A stretch of DNA of 64,000 nt from MPNP01 sp026710155 (GCA_965200885.1 OZ241737.1:2666001-2730000), one strand, 5' to 3'; counted from the stretch's first letter, positions 43,258-52,448 are shown. The notes: generated by a model not told the origin, from the sequence alone. Numbers and translations are program-made.

Positions 43258-44040
43258 ATGAAAATCGCCACCTATAACATCAATGGCGTCAGAGTCCGGT
43301 TACCAAGAATTATCGACTGGATAAAACAGTCCAAACCCGATGTGGCCATGCTTCAGGAAATAAAATGTGAAGATGACAAGTTTCCTGAAAACGACTTCAG
43401 TGATCTTGGATTTAATGTCGCCATACATGGCCAGAAAGGCTATAATGGTGTAGCCATATTGTCAAAATACCCGCTTGACGATGTCACCAGGGGATTGCCA
43501 GGTGATGATTCAGATACACAATCAAGATGGATAGAGGCCGTAATCCAAGGGAACAATAATATTGTCAGGGTTGGTTGTCTTTACCTTCCCAACGGTAACC
43601 CGGTGCCTGGTGAGAAATTTGATTACAAACTTGCCTGGATGAAGCGGCTTCAAAGAAGGGCAGCGCAATTACTTGAATTTGAGGAGCCCTTGATCTTGGC
43701 CGGCGACTATAACGTTATTCCTCATATTGAGGATGCCAAAAATCCAGAAAAATGGATTGATGATGCCCTCTTTCGTCTGGAAACAAGAACCGAATGGAGG
43801 AAGTTGGTAAATCTGGGGTTTCAGGATGCCTTTCGCCTGATGAACACTCAGGAGGAACAGTTTACCTTTTGGGATTTTCAGGGCAATGCATGGAACAAAA
43901 ATGATGGTATCAGAATAGATCATCTATTGCTTTCCCCACAATGTACGGATTTGTTATTGGATTGTAAAATCGACCGGGAAGTCAGGGGTTGGGAGAAACC
44001 ATCCGATCATGTCCCTATCTGGGTAAAGCTTGATTGCTGA
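43258..44040 (+). CDS. xthA: Exodeoxyribonuclease III
   Basis: A 260-residue EEP-fold nuclease acting on abasic sites and 3' ends in base-excision repair. MKIATYNINGVR (Asn7), MLQEIKCED (metal Glu), AGDYNVIP (Asp/Asn), RIDHLLLS and KPSDHVPIW (catalytic Asp-His). ATG 43258 preferred over TTG 43252. Ten nt after erpA. Confidence 0.93.
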   Translation: MKIATYNINGVRVRLPRIIDWIKQSKPDVAMLQEIKCEDDKFPENDFSDLGFNVAIHGQKGYNGVAILSKYPLDDVTRGLPGDDSDTQSRWIEAVIQGNNNIVRVGCLYLPNGNPVPGEKFDYKLAWMKRLQRRAAQLLEFEEPLILAGDYNVIPHIEDAKNPEKWIDDALFRLETRTEWRKLVNLGFQDAFRLMNTQEEQFTFWDFQGNAWNKNDGIRIDHLLLSPQCTDLLLDCKIDREVRGWEKPSDHVPIWVKLDC

Positions 44041-44454
44041 ACTATTATCAAAAATTATGGGAATTATGATGCCTAACGTTGAACGGTGAAACTTCATAAG
44101 ACTGGTATGTCCCAATAGATAACAACAATTATAAAAAATTGTAGAGCACCCCAATTTAATAAGGTGAATCCAAATCCATAACATTGAATTTTCCCAACCC
44201 AGTGTCGGCAAGGAATGAATTCTTTCCTTGCCCGTAGGGTCTCTGACACTATCTTCAACGAAAATTCGGGGATGTGGCAAATTTGATTAATTGCGACTTG
44301 AAGACAATAAATAGAGGTTCCCTTAAGTCAAATAACATAGAATATTCTCCAAAATGTAGGACAGAATAATCTATCTTTGTACAAATAAAATAATGGTCTA
44401 AATATGCAACAAATTGATTATAATTGTCATATTTTGTGACTTATGATTCAAGTT
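44041..44454. other. Intergenic, AT-rich
   Basis: About 410 bases with no gene seen. An IS1595 transposase fragment starts at its right edge without its N-terminal third, so the deletion joint lies near 44450. A minus-strand frame at 43954-44280 overlaps xthA and is not supported. Confidence 0.4.
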
Positions 44455-44966
44455 TAAAGGAATTGTTGAAGTTGATGAAAATTACATGGGCGGTAAGGAA
44501 AGCAATAAACACGAATCAAAGAAGCTAAAGGCAGGTCAGGAAACAGTAGGAAAAACTGCTATTGCTGGAATGAGAGAACGTAGGAGCGGGAAGGTTATTG
44601 CTCAAGTTATCGAAGATACCAAAAAGGAAACCCTACAAGGATTGGTTAAGAATAATACAGAAGAAGGAACAGAAATACATACCGATGAAAATCAACCATA
44701 TCAGGGTTTTCATAACCATAAAACGGTTAATCACAGTATTGGGGAATATGTATGGGCTAATGTCCACACAAATGGAATCGAATGTGGGCAATGTTCAAGA
44801 GAGGTCACAGGGGAACCACAAGATGTCCCTGAAGCACCTGCACAGGTATGAAGCAGAATTTGTTTGAAGGCTCAACAACAGGAAATCGGATACCATAAAA
44901 CAAATGGCTGAATTGGTTCTGGGTATGAACAACAAACAATTGACTTGTAAAGAATTGATTAATTAA
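44455..44966 (+). pseudogene. IS1595-family transposase fragment
   Basis: It starts inside the catalytic domain with GIVEVDENYMGGKESNK (first Asp region), then AIAGMRERRSGKVIAQVIED, IHTDENQPYQGF (second Asp) and NGIE. A frameshift follows at about 44780: the next piece is seen in another frame (YKMSLKHLHRY-like, then TIKQMAELVLGMNNKQLTCKELIN, stop TAA 44966). The whole N-terminal zinc ribbon is missing. The tail matches the 47568-48542 transposase (TIRQMEEIVKTMPGKRLTYQNLI). The adenine methyltransferase starts 13 nt after the stop. Confidence 0.85.
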
Positions 44967-44979
44967 AAGAGGAATTAAT

Positions 44980-45591
44980 ATGAATGAAAGGTTAGATCAG
45001 TTTTATACAAAACCCGAGATAGCCGAAAAATGTATTGAAACTGTTTTAGAAAGATTTTCGGATTTAAATAAAAATTCAATACTATTCGTTGAACCTTCGG
45101 CAGGTTCAGGAGCGTTTTACTATCCTTTGGTTAAGCAAGGGTGTGCGGTAAGGGCAATAGATATAGACCCAAAGGCAAAAGAGATACAGAAAGGAGATTT
45201 TTTCAAAAGTCCCAAACTATTCAATGGCGATTATGAATACAGAATTGTAATCGGCAATCCACCCTTTGGTAAGAACTCTTCAAATGCAGTGAAATTCTTT
45301 AATTTCGCTTCAAAGTATGCAGATGAAATTGCCTTTGTAGTTCCCAAAACATTCAGAAAGTTAAGCGTACAGAAAAGATTACATAAACACTTCCATCTTG
45401 AACTAGATGAAAATGTTGAAACCGATTCGTTTATCTTCGAGGACAGACCCTACGATGTACCCTACACTTGGCAGATTTGGAAGAAACTTGACTATGAAAG
45501 AGAGGGGGCTTATATACGAAAGCCACAATTTCCCCTTGATCAATTTTCTTCCTTGACTTTGAATGGCTTGAAGAAAGTATCCCTTAGCTGA
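44980..45591 (+). CDS. N6-adenine DNA methyltransferase-like protein
   Basis: A 203-residue SAM-dependent enzyme: DQFYTKPEIAEKC at the front, SAM motif VEPSAGSGAFYYPL (about 40), acidic AIDIDPKAK, catalytic NPPFGKNS (about 90) and FVVPKTFRKLSVQKRL. There is no target-recognition domain of usual size, so it may be a small orphan methyltransferase or modify RNA. Strong ribosome site AAAGAGG before ATG 44980. It follows the decayed IS1595 transposase directly, as if it were its passenger. The last 17 codons overlap a small ORF on the other strand. Confidence 0.8.
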   Translation: MNERLDQFYTKPEIAEKCIETVLERFSDLNKNSILFVEPSAGSGAFYYPLVKQGCAVRAIDIDPKAKEIQKGDFFKSPKLFNGDYEYRIVIGNPPFGKNSSNAVKFFNFASKYADEIAFVVPKTFRKLSVQKRLHKHFHLELDENVETDSFIFEDRPYDVPYTWQIWKKLDYEREGAYIRKPQFPLDQFSSLTLNGLKKVSLS

Positions 45592-45713
45592 TCATCTGTC
45601 ATTCCAGGCATATCCGTCTCGACTTCCTTTTCCGCCTTTTTGGGATAATACTGGCTGGATTTCAACTCGATTGAAGTTGGTTTGGGGAGTGTGTGTTTTT
45701 TCTTATCAGCCAT
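45540..45713 (-). CDS. Small hypothetical protein at the end of the R-M run
   Basis: A 57-codon ORF from ATG 45713, 3 nt after the nuclease stop: MADKKKHTLPKPTSIELKSS, QYYPKKAEKEVE, DMPGMTDDQLRDTFFKPF. Highly charged, no membrane segment. Its placement as the fourth gene in a tight run on one strand supports it being real. Function unknown; perhaps a regulator of the neighbouring methyltransferase/nuclease. The 3' end overlaps the convergent methyltransferase gene. Confidence 0.55.
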   Translation of the reverse strand: MADKKKHTLPKPTSIELKSSQYYPKKAEKEVETDMPGMTDDQLRDTFFKPFKVKEEN

Positions 45714-45716
45714 ATT

Positions 45717-46385
45717 CTAATATCCTTGATAGGGTACGCTTCCTTGAGCCAATAATCTACTTCTATCATACAACCTAATATTATCTGAATTAAATTCGGC
45801 TTTAAGGTCACAATCCAAACCATATAAATCCGCTATTTTGTAAGCTATTGGACGAAACAAGTCGTCATTTCCCCTTATAACTTCCTTTTCAATCTCAAAT
45901 CCAATTACTAGATGATGAGCCGTTTCTATGACCTTAGGTTCATCTGATGGTGAAAGATAAAACGATCTGAACTTTGTATAGCTTTTGTCTTTTGCATATG
46001 TCTTTACTTCAATATAAATCGGTAATAAACCTTGATAATCAATTCTTATATCTGGATATCCTGCTGTTTTGCTATTCCCTTTTGTTGTTTTTGGCCTGTC
46101 GGAATGGAAACCATTTTTCTTCAGGGATTTAATAACAAACGGCTCTATATCATTACCAACTTCGTTAGGTCTTGGTCTGCGAATTGGGTTTTCTTGAACA
46201 TTCGAACAAGTTTGTCGGATTGATAATTCAATCTTTTCAAGAATTTCATTGTGTTGGGGTATTTCAAATTTCTCTACATCCACATCGTAAAGTGAGCGGA
46301 TAACAAGTTCAAAAGGAATATTCTTTGCCGGACTTAAAAAACCTTCAATGATCCTCTCCAGTTTCTTTTCTCTTTCAGATACCAT
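45717..46385 (-). CDS. Restriction endonuclease-like protein (PD-(D/E)XK)
   Basis: A 222-residue protein from ATG 46385 (MVSEREKKLERI), which overlaps the methyltransferase stop by 11 nt. The likely nuclease core is GYPDIRIDYQG-LLPIYIEVKTY (PD ... ExK at about residues 115-135), preceded by a helical N-terminus. As third gene after a methyltransferase it is most likely the restriction enzyme of a type II system. No family name can be given from sequence alone. Confidence 0.75.
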   Translation of the reverse strand: MVSEREKKLERIIEGFLSPAKNIPFELVIRSLYDVDVEKFEIPQHNEILEKIELSIRQTCSNVQENPIRRPRPNEVGNDIEPFVIKSLKKNGFHSDRPKTTKGNSKTAGYPDIRIDYQGLLPIYIEVKTYAKDKSYTKFRSFYLSPSDEPKVIETAHHLVIGFEIEKEVIRGNDDLFRPIAYKIADLYGLDCDLKAEFNSDNIRLYDRSRLLAQGSVPYQGY

Positions 46386-47571
46386 TTTCCTCTTTCCGCA
46401 ATATAACAATACGATTTGTGTTGGTTCCTTCCTTGTTGTTTGATATGCCCCAACAATTTGATGTTTTTGTAAATGACTGCTTATTTACTACAACCCCAAC
46501 AATATCGAAACTCAAACCAACACTGACATTTACAACATGCTCATCCAGCCGTATTGATCCCTTACGAACTTCCCCAACTTCAAAAGCAATGTGTCCACAG
46601 GGTTTTGTAATACGTGCTAGTTCTTTTAAAGTATTTCTAACAAATAGATTCCAATCCTCAAGTTTGTTGTATTGACTAATGTTAATACTTGATGAATCAA
46701 TTCCAAGAAACCAACAACGCAACCAGTTATCTTTTTCGTAATTTACGATGTCAAGAAAAGGTGGCGAAGTGACGGTAAGGTCAATAGAATCATCAGGTAT
46801 CCCAGATGTTTTATGAGATTCACAAGTAAGAAATTTGTAATCATCTATTTGCGGGGCAGGTTGAGATAAAAGCCGAGTTGACTTCTTCAAGATAAGACTT
46901 GGAATATCTCTCAAAGGAGGTTTTTGATTACGCTTTTTATTTATTTTCTTTTGTCCATCAATTGATACAGCTTGATTTGGAGGGAGTGTATAAACAGAAA
47001 AAAATCCTGGAGAATGACCTGTAAGCCTATTCACTGCAACCATTTCTATCCAATGATCAACTTTATCAAATCCCCCTATGTTCTTTCGAGATAAGAACCA
47101 TTTTCTTAATCCTTCCAATTGTGCTAAAGTTTTAGGGTGATAAAAAACCAATAAATCCGCATGGTCATAACTATTAAATGTACTCCACGGGATTTTTTCT
47201 AATCGCTTTTGGATTGTAGATAAATCTGGAGCATTGATGCGTGGTTCTGTTAAGGTTCTGCATATTGGATTTATATCATTCCCAAAAGGAACACGATTAT
47301 TAAGCATTGTTTCAATCGGTGTTGTTCCCCGCCCCATAAATGGATCATAAACAACGTTTCCAGGATTTGTTAGACGATTGATGAAGAAAGACGGCAATTG
47401 GGGTTTGAAGCAAGCTCTGTAACTTACTTCATGTATAGGATGTGCTTGTCTTTGTCGAGAAGTCCAAAATTCATCAATGAAATAAGGAATATCATTAATA
47501 ATCGTAGGTATCCCGAAATCACTATAACAATTCACCGTGTTGATATTGGGGAGTTCTAAAACTTCTGTCAT
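46375..47571 (-). CDS. DNA methyltransferase (N-4 cytosine/N-6 adenine type)
   Basis: A 398-residue methylase with the SAM-binding motif VVYDPFMGRGTTPIE (about residue 95) and the catalytic TSPPFLDIVNYEKDNW (about 280), separated by a ~150-residue region likely to read the target. It modifies host DNA against the adjacent nuclease. Its ATG (47571-47569) overlaps the TGA of the IS1595 transposase upstream as ATGA, so the two are translationally coupled, and it overlaps the nuclease gene downstream. Confidence 0.87.
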   Translation of the reverse strand: MTEVLELPNINTVNCYSDFGIPTIINDIPYFIDEFWTSRQRQAHPIHEVSYRACFKPQLPSFFINRLTNPGNVVYDPFMGRGTTPIETMLNNRVPFGNDINPICRTLTEPRINAPDLSTIQKRLEKIPWSTFNSYDHADLLVFYHPKTLAQLEGLRKWFLSRKNIGGFDKVDHWIEMVAVNRLTGHSPGFFSVYTLPPNQAVSIDGQKKINKKRNQKPPLRDIPSLILKKSTRLLSQPAPQIDDYKFLTCESHKTSGIPDDSIDLTVTSPPFLDIVNYEKDNWLRCWFLGIDSSSINISQYNKLEDWNLFVRNTLKELARITKPCGHIAFEVGEVRKGSIRLDEHVVNVSVGLSFDIVGVVVNKQSFTKTSNCWGISNNKEGTNTNRIVILRKEENGI

Positions 47572-48542
47572 ACCCTTCTTGCTCCAGAGTCCAAACCATT
47601 ATCGGCAATCAGGTTCTGATAGGTCAACCTCTTTCCCGGCATTGTTTTCACGATTTCCTCCATTTGCCTTATCGTGTCCAACGGTCGGTTGTTGTGCCTC
47701 TCGCCAAACTCGTTTATATATCGGGAAAGATGCTTCGGACTCATCTTGTGATAGGTGCCGGTATAACCACGCTTCATCAATGCCCAAAATGATTCAATCC
47801 CATTGGTGCGTGCCTGTTCTCTTACATATTCCCCGACACTATGGCAAGCGGTTTTGTGAGGCCGGTCAATACCCTCATAGGCTTTTGCCTCATCTGTATA
47901 TACCATGGCTTCCTGTTCGGTATTGTCTTCAACAAAGCCCTTAAGGGTCTTGGCATCGGTCTTCTGAACCACCTTGGCAGTTATCTGGTTGGTATCCCGA
48001 TTCTTCATTCCAGCGATAACCTGCTTTCCAACACCACCCCGACCAGTCAATTCCTTACGCTTGGAATTGGGCATGTTCTTTCTCTTTCCGCCAATGAAAG
48101 TCTCATCAACCTCAACTTCACCACCAAATGAGGGAATATTCATTTCAGTTGCCTTTCTGATTCGGTGCAACAAGTGCCAGGCAGCTTTCTGGCCAGTTCC
48201 AAACTCCCTGTGCAATCTCATGGAACTTATGCCCTTGATGTTGGTTGTATAGAGATACAGTCCGATTGCCCAAACCCTAAATTTCAGTTTTGAACCTTCC
48301 ATGACGGTGCCAACCTTTACGGTAAACATTGGTCTTTTTGGGCAATCCCTGCATCTGTGTGTCATGGTTTTGTGATTGATATCAGATTGGACATTATACG
48401 AACCGCAATGAGGGCAGTAGGGTCCGTTTGGCCATCTTTTTGATTCGATCCACTTCCTTGCATCTTCCTCATTGCCGAACTTGTCAGCGATCTCCAAAAG
48501 TGTTAATCCTTGTCGGTATGATTTTCCAGGTGCTTTTGCCAT
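47568..48542 (-). CDS. IS1595-family transposase
   Basis: A 324-residue intact transposase. N-terminal zinc ribbon CPHCGSYN ... CRDC; the DDE core is VEVDETFIGGKRKNMPNSKRKEL (first Asp), VYTDEAKAYEGI (second Asp), NGIESFWALMKRGY (Glu), and the C-terminal HNNRPLDTIRQMEEIVKTMPGKRLTYQNLI tail. GGGAATATAG lies upstream of ATG 48542. Unlike a plain IS, its stop overlaps the start of a methyltransferase. I did not find its terminal repeats, so the element boundaries are uncertain. Confidence 0.93.
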   Translation of the reverse strand: MAKAPGKSYRQGLTLLEIADKFGNEEDARKWIESKRWPNGPYCPHCGSYNVQSDINHKTMTHRCRDCPKRPMFTVKVGTVMEGSKLKFRVWAIGLYLYTTNIKGISSMRLHREFGTGQKAAWHLLHRIRKATEMNIPSFGGEVEVDETFIGGKRKNMPNSKRKELTGRGGVGKQVIAGMKNRDTNQITAKVVQKTDAKTLKGFVEDNTEQEAMVYTDEAKAYEGIDRPHKTACHSVGEYVREQARTNGIESFWALMKRGYTGTYHKMSPKHLSRYINEFGERHNNRPLDTIRQMEEIVKTMPGKRLTYQNLIADNGLDSGARRV

Positions 48543-48667
48543 TTCTATATTCCCTTTCTAGTATGGTGACTATAAAGTAATTATTGTTTTGGAAATTTCA
48601 AGTGTTTTTCTTGTAATTATGCTGTAAACCATTAAATTGGTTGGTTTTTCATTTTTGAGGAAAATTT

Positions 48668-48973
48668 ATGACTGAAGTTTATCCGAATGCTTTAAACTTT
48701 ATTGTTTTTGAAGAAGAAAATGGTTATTCCGCTGTATGCTTGGAACATTGGATTGTTGCCCAGGGCAAGGACCTTGAAGATGTTAAAAGAAATCTTCAAG
48801 CCGTTTATAGAGCCACCCTTGATCATACTTTGGAAAAAACTGGCAAACCTTTTGGCGATATACCCCCAGCTCCACAGTTATATCAGGACAGGAAAGAATT
48901 GGAACAATTTGTCTTAGCTGGAAAGGTCTATGACAAAAAAGGCGTTAACAGTCAATTCAAATTGGCTGCTTAA
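48668..48973 (+). CDS. HicB-like antitoxin-type protein
   Basis: A 101-residue protein with the HicB partial RNase-H-like pattern: NFIVFEEENGYSAVCLEHWIVAQGKDLEDVKRNLQAVYRATLDHTLE. No C-terminal HTH domain is obvious. GAGGAAAATTT precedes ATG 48668. HicB normally neutralises a HicA toxin, but no HicA-like ORF is next to it, and the following small frames do not look like HicA. It may be an orphan or pair with a distant toxin. It opens a decayed plus-strand gene cluster reaching to about 50370. Confidence 0.6.
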   Translation: MTEVYPNALNFIVFEEENGYSAVCLEHWIVAQGKDLEDVKRNLQAVYRATLDHTLEKTGKPFGDIPPAPQLYQDRKELEQFVLAGKVYDKKGVNSQFKLAA

Positions 48974-48975
48974 CC

Positions 48976-49212
48976 ATGGCTCACCAATTTCGGAAATGTC
49001 CGACATTGGTAGATTTTAGCAGTTGGTTTAAAGAACACGTTAAAGGGTCAATTGAAGAAACCAAAAATGAGTGAGGTGCGGTTATCAAATTGACTAATCC
49101 CCAAAACAACAAATCTGTGTTTATCAACAATGAAGAAGTTTTAAATGGATCAGTAGTGGATGGTATCGAGAACAATTTAGAAATTGAAACTCCTTGGCAT
49201 ATCGAATGGTAA
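48976..49212 (+). pseudogene. Small unknown gene split by one TGA
   Basis: ATG 48976 reads MAHQFRKCPTLVDFSSWFKE ... ETKNE, then TGA 49072-49074, and the same frame continues KLTNPQNNKSVFINNEEVLN, DGIENNLEIETPWHIEW to TAA 49212. Without the stop it would be about 78 residues. The start is 2 nt after the HicB-like stop, so it was probably in the same operon. Family not recognised. Confidence 0.45.
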
Positions 49213-49229
49213 ATTGATCAGGGGTAAAT

Positions 49230-49544
49230 GTGACTTTCGCATATAATCCCCAAAGAGAGATACCCAGCAACACTTCTGTAGATCACTTGCTGAATTATAC
49301 TGATCAGCATGAAGCGGATTTTGCCATTAGGAGAGTAGGTTTCTATGCTGGTAGGGTTATTAAAAACGGTATTAATGAACTGTCTCCAACAAATCATTAT
49401 TTTGTCAGGGAGAATAGAAAGGGTGTTATGGATATTATCAGTAATACCGAATGGACAAGTTTAACAGAACAAACAGCTGGTTCCAGATCATTAGCCAAAT
49501 CTGAGATTTCCAAAGTACTGGAGCAAGAATACAATGGCTGGTAA
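49230..49544 (+). CDS. Hypothetical protein in a decayed cluster
   Basis: A 104-residue frame from GTG 49230 to TAA 49544: SVDHLLNYTDQHEADFAIRRVGFYAGRVI, then NHYFVRENRKGVMDIISNTEW. No domain recognised, no signal peptide. The next (broken) gene starts at ATG 49534 inside its last codons, an overlap typical of an operon. Neighbours are pseudogenes, so it may be relic coding sequence too. Confidence 0.5.
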   Translation: MTFAYNPQREIPSNTSVDHLLNYTDQHEADFAIRRVGFYAGRVIKNGINELSPTNHYFVRENRKGVMDIISNTEWTSLTEQTAGSRSLAKSEISKVLEQEYNGW

Positions 49545-50372
49545 ATCTAAAAATAAAATGCACGGAAATGCAGCAAACGGAATATTTTTTTTATGCTGCT
49601 TCCGATAGGAAAAGAAGCTTCGGCGAAAAATTTGATATAAGCGGTACAGACGATATCTTTCGAGGTATTCCAACTTCAATCAAATCCACCAGTGGAGATA
49701 GTATAGCCCTTTCCGATGCTAGGAAGTTTTGATTATGTTCCCTACCGCATCCTTGTTGGTATCTATCTTCAAAAAGAAAATGAAAAAGAATTTAGGGAGA
49801 TTCACGAGATAATTATTCGAGGGGATTATAGGAGTGATCTTTTAGGCACTGTAACATTAGAACAGGTTACAGCTTTTCATAATGGTTTGCTTGGGTTTGG
49901 ATTGGGCAGGCATGAAGAGGCACGAGGATGAGCTGATGGAAGATATGAAGAATTAAGAGAAAATCTGTGTAAAGTTGCTCTTAATAGGAAGATTGACAGT
50001 AAAAAGCAAAGAAGATTGCAATGTAGTGTAGGTTTATCAGATTTAATTAAAGTCTTTAACAGAAGTGATTACACACTTCATAATTTAGAATTTGGTAATC
50101 TTATTTTACCGCTTCGTATAAAAAGCGGTTCAAGAAAATTCAATGTATAGAGACCAAGGCATGAAACAGAAAAACAATAAAAAATAAAACTTCCAAGCAA
50201 TACTTACCAACCAAGTGTTAAAGAATTAAGGGAAGAAGTACACATAGCATTAAGCCCTGATGAGCTGGCTGATTTGGTTGTTGAGGACTACGATATTGAA
50301 CATGAAAAATTAAGGGAAAATGTTGCTCATGTATATAATTCCCTAAATAATCTATGCATAAATCTTAATTGA
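49534..50372 (+). pseudogene. Multiply frameshifted gene, possibly nuclease-related
   Basis: From ATG 49534: MAGKSKNKMHGNAANGIF, shift within a T8 run (about 49585), then YAASDRKRSFGEKFDIS, SIKSTSGDSIALSDARKF, a second shift in TTTT (about 49730), then YDYVPYRILVGIYLQKENEKEFREIHEIII, GRHEEAR, and further pieces ELRENLCKVALNRKID, SVGLSDLIKVF, NLEFGNLILP to a stop near 50150. A last piece (SVKELREEVHIALSPDELADLVVEDYD) ends at TGA 50372 and may be a separate small gene. The TSIKSTSGDSI region with VGIY later would fit a PD-(D/E)XK-like protein, but this is a guess. Confidence 0.45.
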
Positions 50373-50540
50373 GTTTGACTCATGAATTAGCCTGCAATCA
50401 AACTCAACAATTCCCACCATACTTCTTCAATACTGATAGCTTTAACCGGAGGGTTACTTTGTTCTATAATTTTCTTTAGCTCGAATTATTCTAACAAAAC
50501 TTGCCGGCAAGTTAAGGAGATGATTAACGGTTTATGGCAA

Positions 50541-51710
50541 TCAAATTTCCTTGTAAATCCATGAATACCTGTTGGCAATCAAATTTGGAAATGTTCTGTT
50601 GGCAAGGGTCATAGTCGTGTTTCTGAGTTGATACATAAGACCGCTCTTCAGATGATTGATCCAGGCCTGTGAATTGGTGTACCTCACCATTCTTTCCAAC
50701 CTTTGCTGCCTCTTGAACTTGAACAAATTCAGGGCATCGGTGAGATTCGAGTTGTTGACAAGCGAGGAAGCAAGAACCCATCCATCCTCTATGGCCATAT
50801 TACCACCTTGGGCCAGGAATGGGGGCATGGGATGTAGGGCATCCCCACAAAGGCAGACCCTTCCGGCAAACCATTGTGGTTGGACTTTGCCCATGAAGAG
50901 AAGATTTTTTCTTGTTTCTGTTGCATTGGCAAACAAACTTTCCAAAAATTGAAAGTTGTGAAACCCGTCCTTGATCGTTGCAAATTCCATTTCAGGGTCA
51001 ACCATATGATCAAATGGCCTGATTGCAACGACATTCAGTAACTTACCCATGTCAATCCCATAGGTAACCAAATGCTGGGCAGGATACATATATAGATTGA
51101 CATCATTGGGAAATTTCAGTCCACTCAACTTTTCAGTGGGTACAAGTCCTCGCAAGGCAACAAAGTCAGGTTTTTGTTTTTCACCAACCATATTGAGTGT
51201 TTCACTGATTTGCGAACCATAACCGTCGGCACCAATCAAAAGGGAGGCATGGAATTCCTCACCTTCATCTGAGCTGAATTCAACACCATGTGGTGAAAAA
51301 CCCTCCGGAGTTATTTTCTTGCCAAAACAAAACCTTACCCTTAAATCCATGGCCTTGTCATAGAGTATTCTGATCAGTTTGCCACGATGGCAGGTAAAAT
51401 ATCCCAGATCATCACCTTTGCCAAACTGGTTCAAATCCAATGAAAAGAGTCTTTTTGATGTCAATCCATCAAGAGCGTTTACACTTTCCATCTTGCTGGA
51501 AATTTCTCTCAGAGGCTCTTCAACACCCAGCCTTGAAAGGATGCTGGAACCATTGGGGGTTATCTGAATTCCCATTCCACCCAAATTACCCTTGTTTTCC
51601 TTTTCGTAAATGGTGGAAACAACACCTTTTTGTGCTAGCCTGATTGCCAGTGTCAATCCTGCCAGACCACACCCTATGATTGCAATATTGTCAAGGTGGT
51701 TTTCAAACAT
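50541..51710 (-). CDS. FAD-dependent aromatic-ring monooxygenase family protein
   Basis: A 389-residue group A flavoprotein monooxygenase. FAD dinucleotide motif IIGCGLAGLTLAIRLAQKG (about 12-30), GADGYGSQ (the DG motif) and the second FAD motif VCLCGDALHPMPPFLAQGGNMAIEDGWVLA (about 295). Such enzymes hydroxylate phenols, salicylates or related rings with NAD(P)H and O2. Neighbours give no substrate hint. The start is ATG 51710. Intact. Confidence 0.82.
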   Translation of the reverse strand: MFENHLDNIAIIGCGLAGLTLAIRLAQKGVVSTIYEKENKGNLGGMGIQITPNGSSILSRLGVEEPLREISSKMESVNALDGLTSKRLFSLDLNQFGKGDDLGYFTCHRGKLIRILYDKAMDLRVRFCFGKKITPEGFSPHGVEFSSDEGEEFHASLLIGADGYGSQISETLNMVGEKQKPDFVALRGLVPTEKLSGLKFPNDVNLYMYPAQHLVTYGIDMGKLLNVVAIRPFDHMVDPEMEFATIKDGFHNFQFLESLFANATETRKNLLFMGKVQPQWFAGRVCLCGDALHPMPPFLAQGGNMAIEDGWVLASSLVNNSNLTDALNLFKFKRQQRLERMVRYTNSQAWINHLKSGLMYQLRNTTMTLANRTFPNLIANRYSWIYKEI

Positions 51711-52349
51711 TAATTTTTTCTGAATTAATTCCCGTCAACAACCAATACTTTGGATTACTACTTTAAGAGACTGAATCATAATTCACAAATGCAATTACAA
51801 TCAGCCTGACTGCCCTAAATTTTAGAAATAATCTGGATCCTAAAATGGTTTTCTGTCTGTAATTGTTTTGAATTTCCTGGATTTTCAGGCTCATGGAACA
51901 GGTTCCTATATATAGTTTCCCAATCGCAGGGTACAACAATTTAACCAGAGAAAACCCTTTCCGGACTGGCAACTGTCTCTAGATATATGACGTTTATTGG
52001 TGATGGCCTATCTTGAATCTAGTATCTCACCATCATTGTATTGGCGTGTCATGCATTCACGGACAGAAAATCTGTTCGAAACCGAATACTGGCAAAACCC
52101 GGTTTTGGGCAGGAATAATCCAAAGAAGGCATGAATGTTTCGAACAGCCATGACATGGTGGAAGGAACGAATGGGCCTCGGGTCATGGGAATGCCGGAAT
52201 TGGGCCGGCAATCTGATGAAGCAACCGCAGGAAAAAAGAAAGTGATTTGAGGATCGATGGGGTGTTGTATGGTCATTAATGTGATATCCCTGTGAGACCT
52301 ATCATGTCAGGACAATCCACTTCCGGAGCGTGGAGTGATCTGGTTCCTA
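51711..52349. other. Intergenic with a solo IS5-like end
   Basis: No gene seen. Near 51893 is CATGGAACAGGTTCC, an inverted relative of the IS5-like terminal repeat. From about 52290 the sequence becomes cassette-like. Two minus-strand frames at 52008-52276 are shadows of each other. Confidence 0.4.
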
Positions 52350-52372
52350 GGGCGGTTTTCACCGCCTTTTTT
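52350..52372 (+). terminator. Terminator hairpin before the 52449 cassette
   Basis: GGGCGGT, TTTC, ACCGCC, then TTTTTT. It lies 80 nt before a cassette leader, in the same position as the hairpin at 5911 before the leader at 6009. The gene it once terminated is not recognisable. Confidence 0.7.
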
Positions 52373-52382
52373 CCTGTTTTTG

Positions 52383-52411
52383 TTGAATTGTACAAATTTC
52401 CATGCTGGATA
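52383..52411 (+). promoter_or_regulatory. Putative promoter of the 52449 cassette
   Basis: TTGAAT, 17-nt spacer ending TTTCCATGC, then TGGATA. The spacer half-site matches the promoters at 4745 and, more loosely, 40495 and 16510. The left half-site of the palindrome (TGTAC) is degraded. Confidence 0.45.
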
Positions 52412-52448
52412 TTCCGCATTCAAACAAATTCTAGAGGAGAACAAATAC

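Noticed and set aside
45505..45520. GGGGGCTTATATACG resembling an element end
   Set aside because: It lies inside the conserved methyltransferase frame and no partner end was found.
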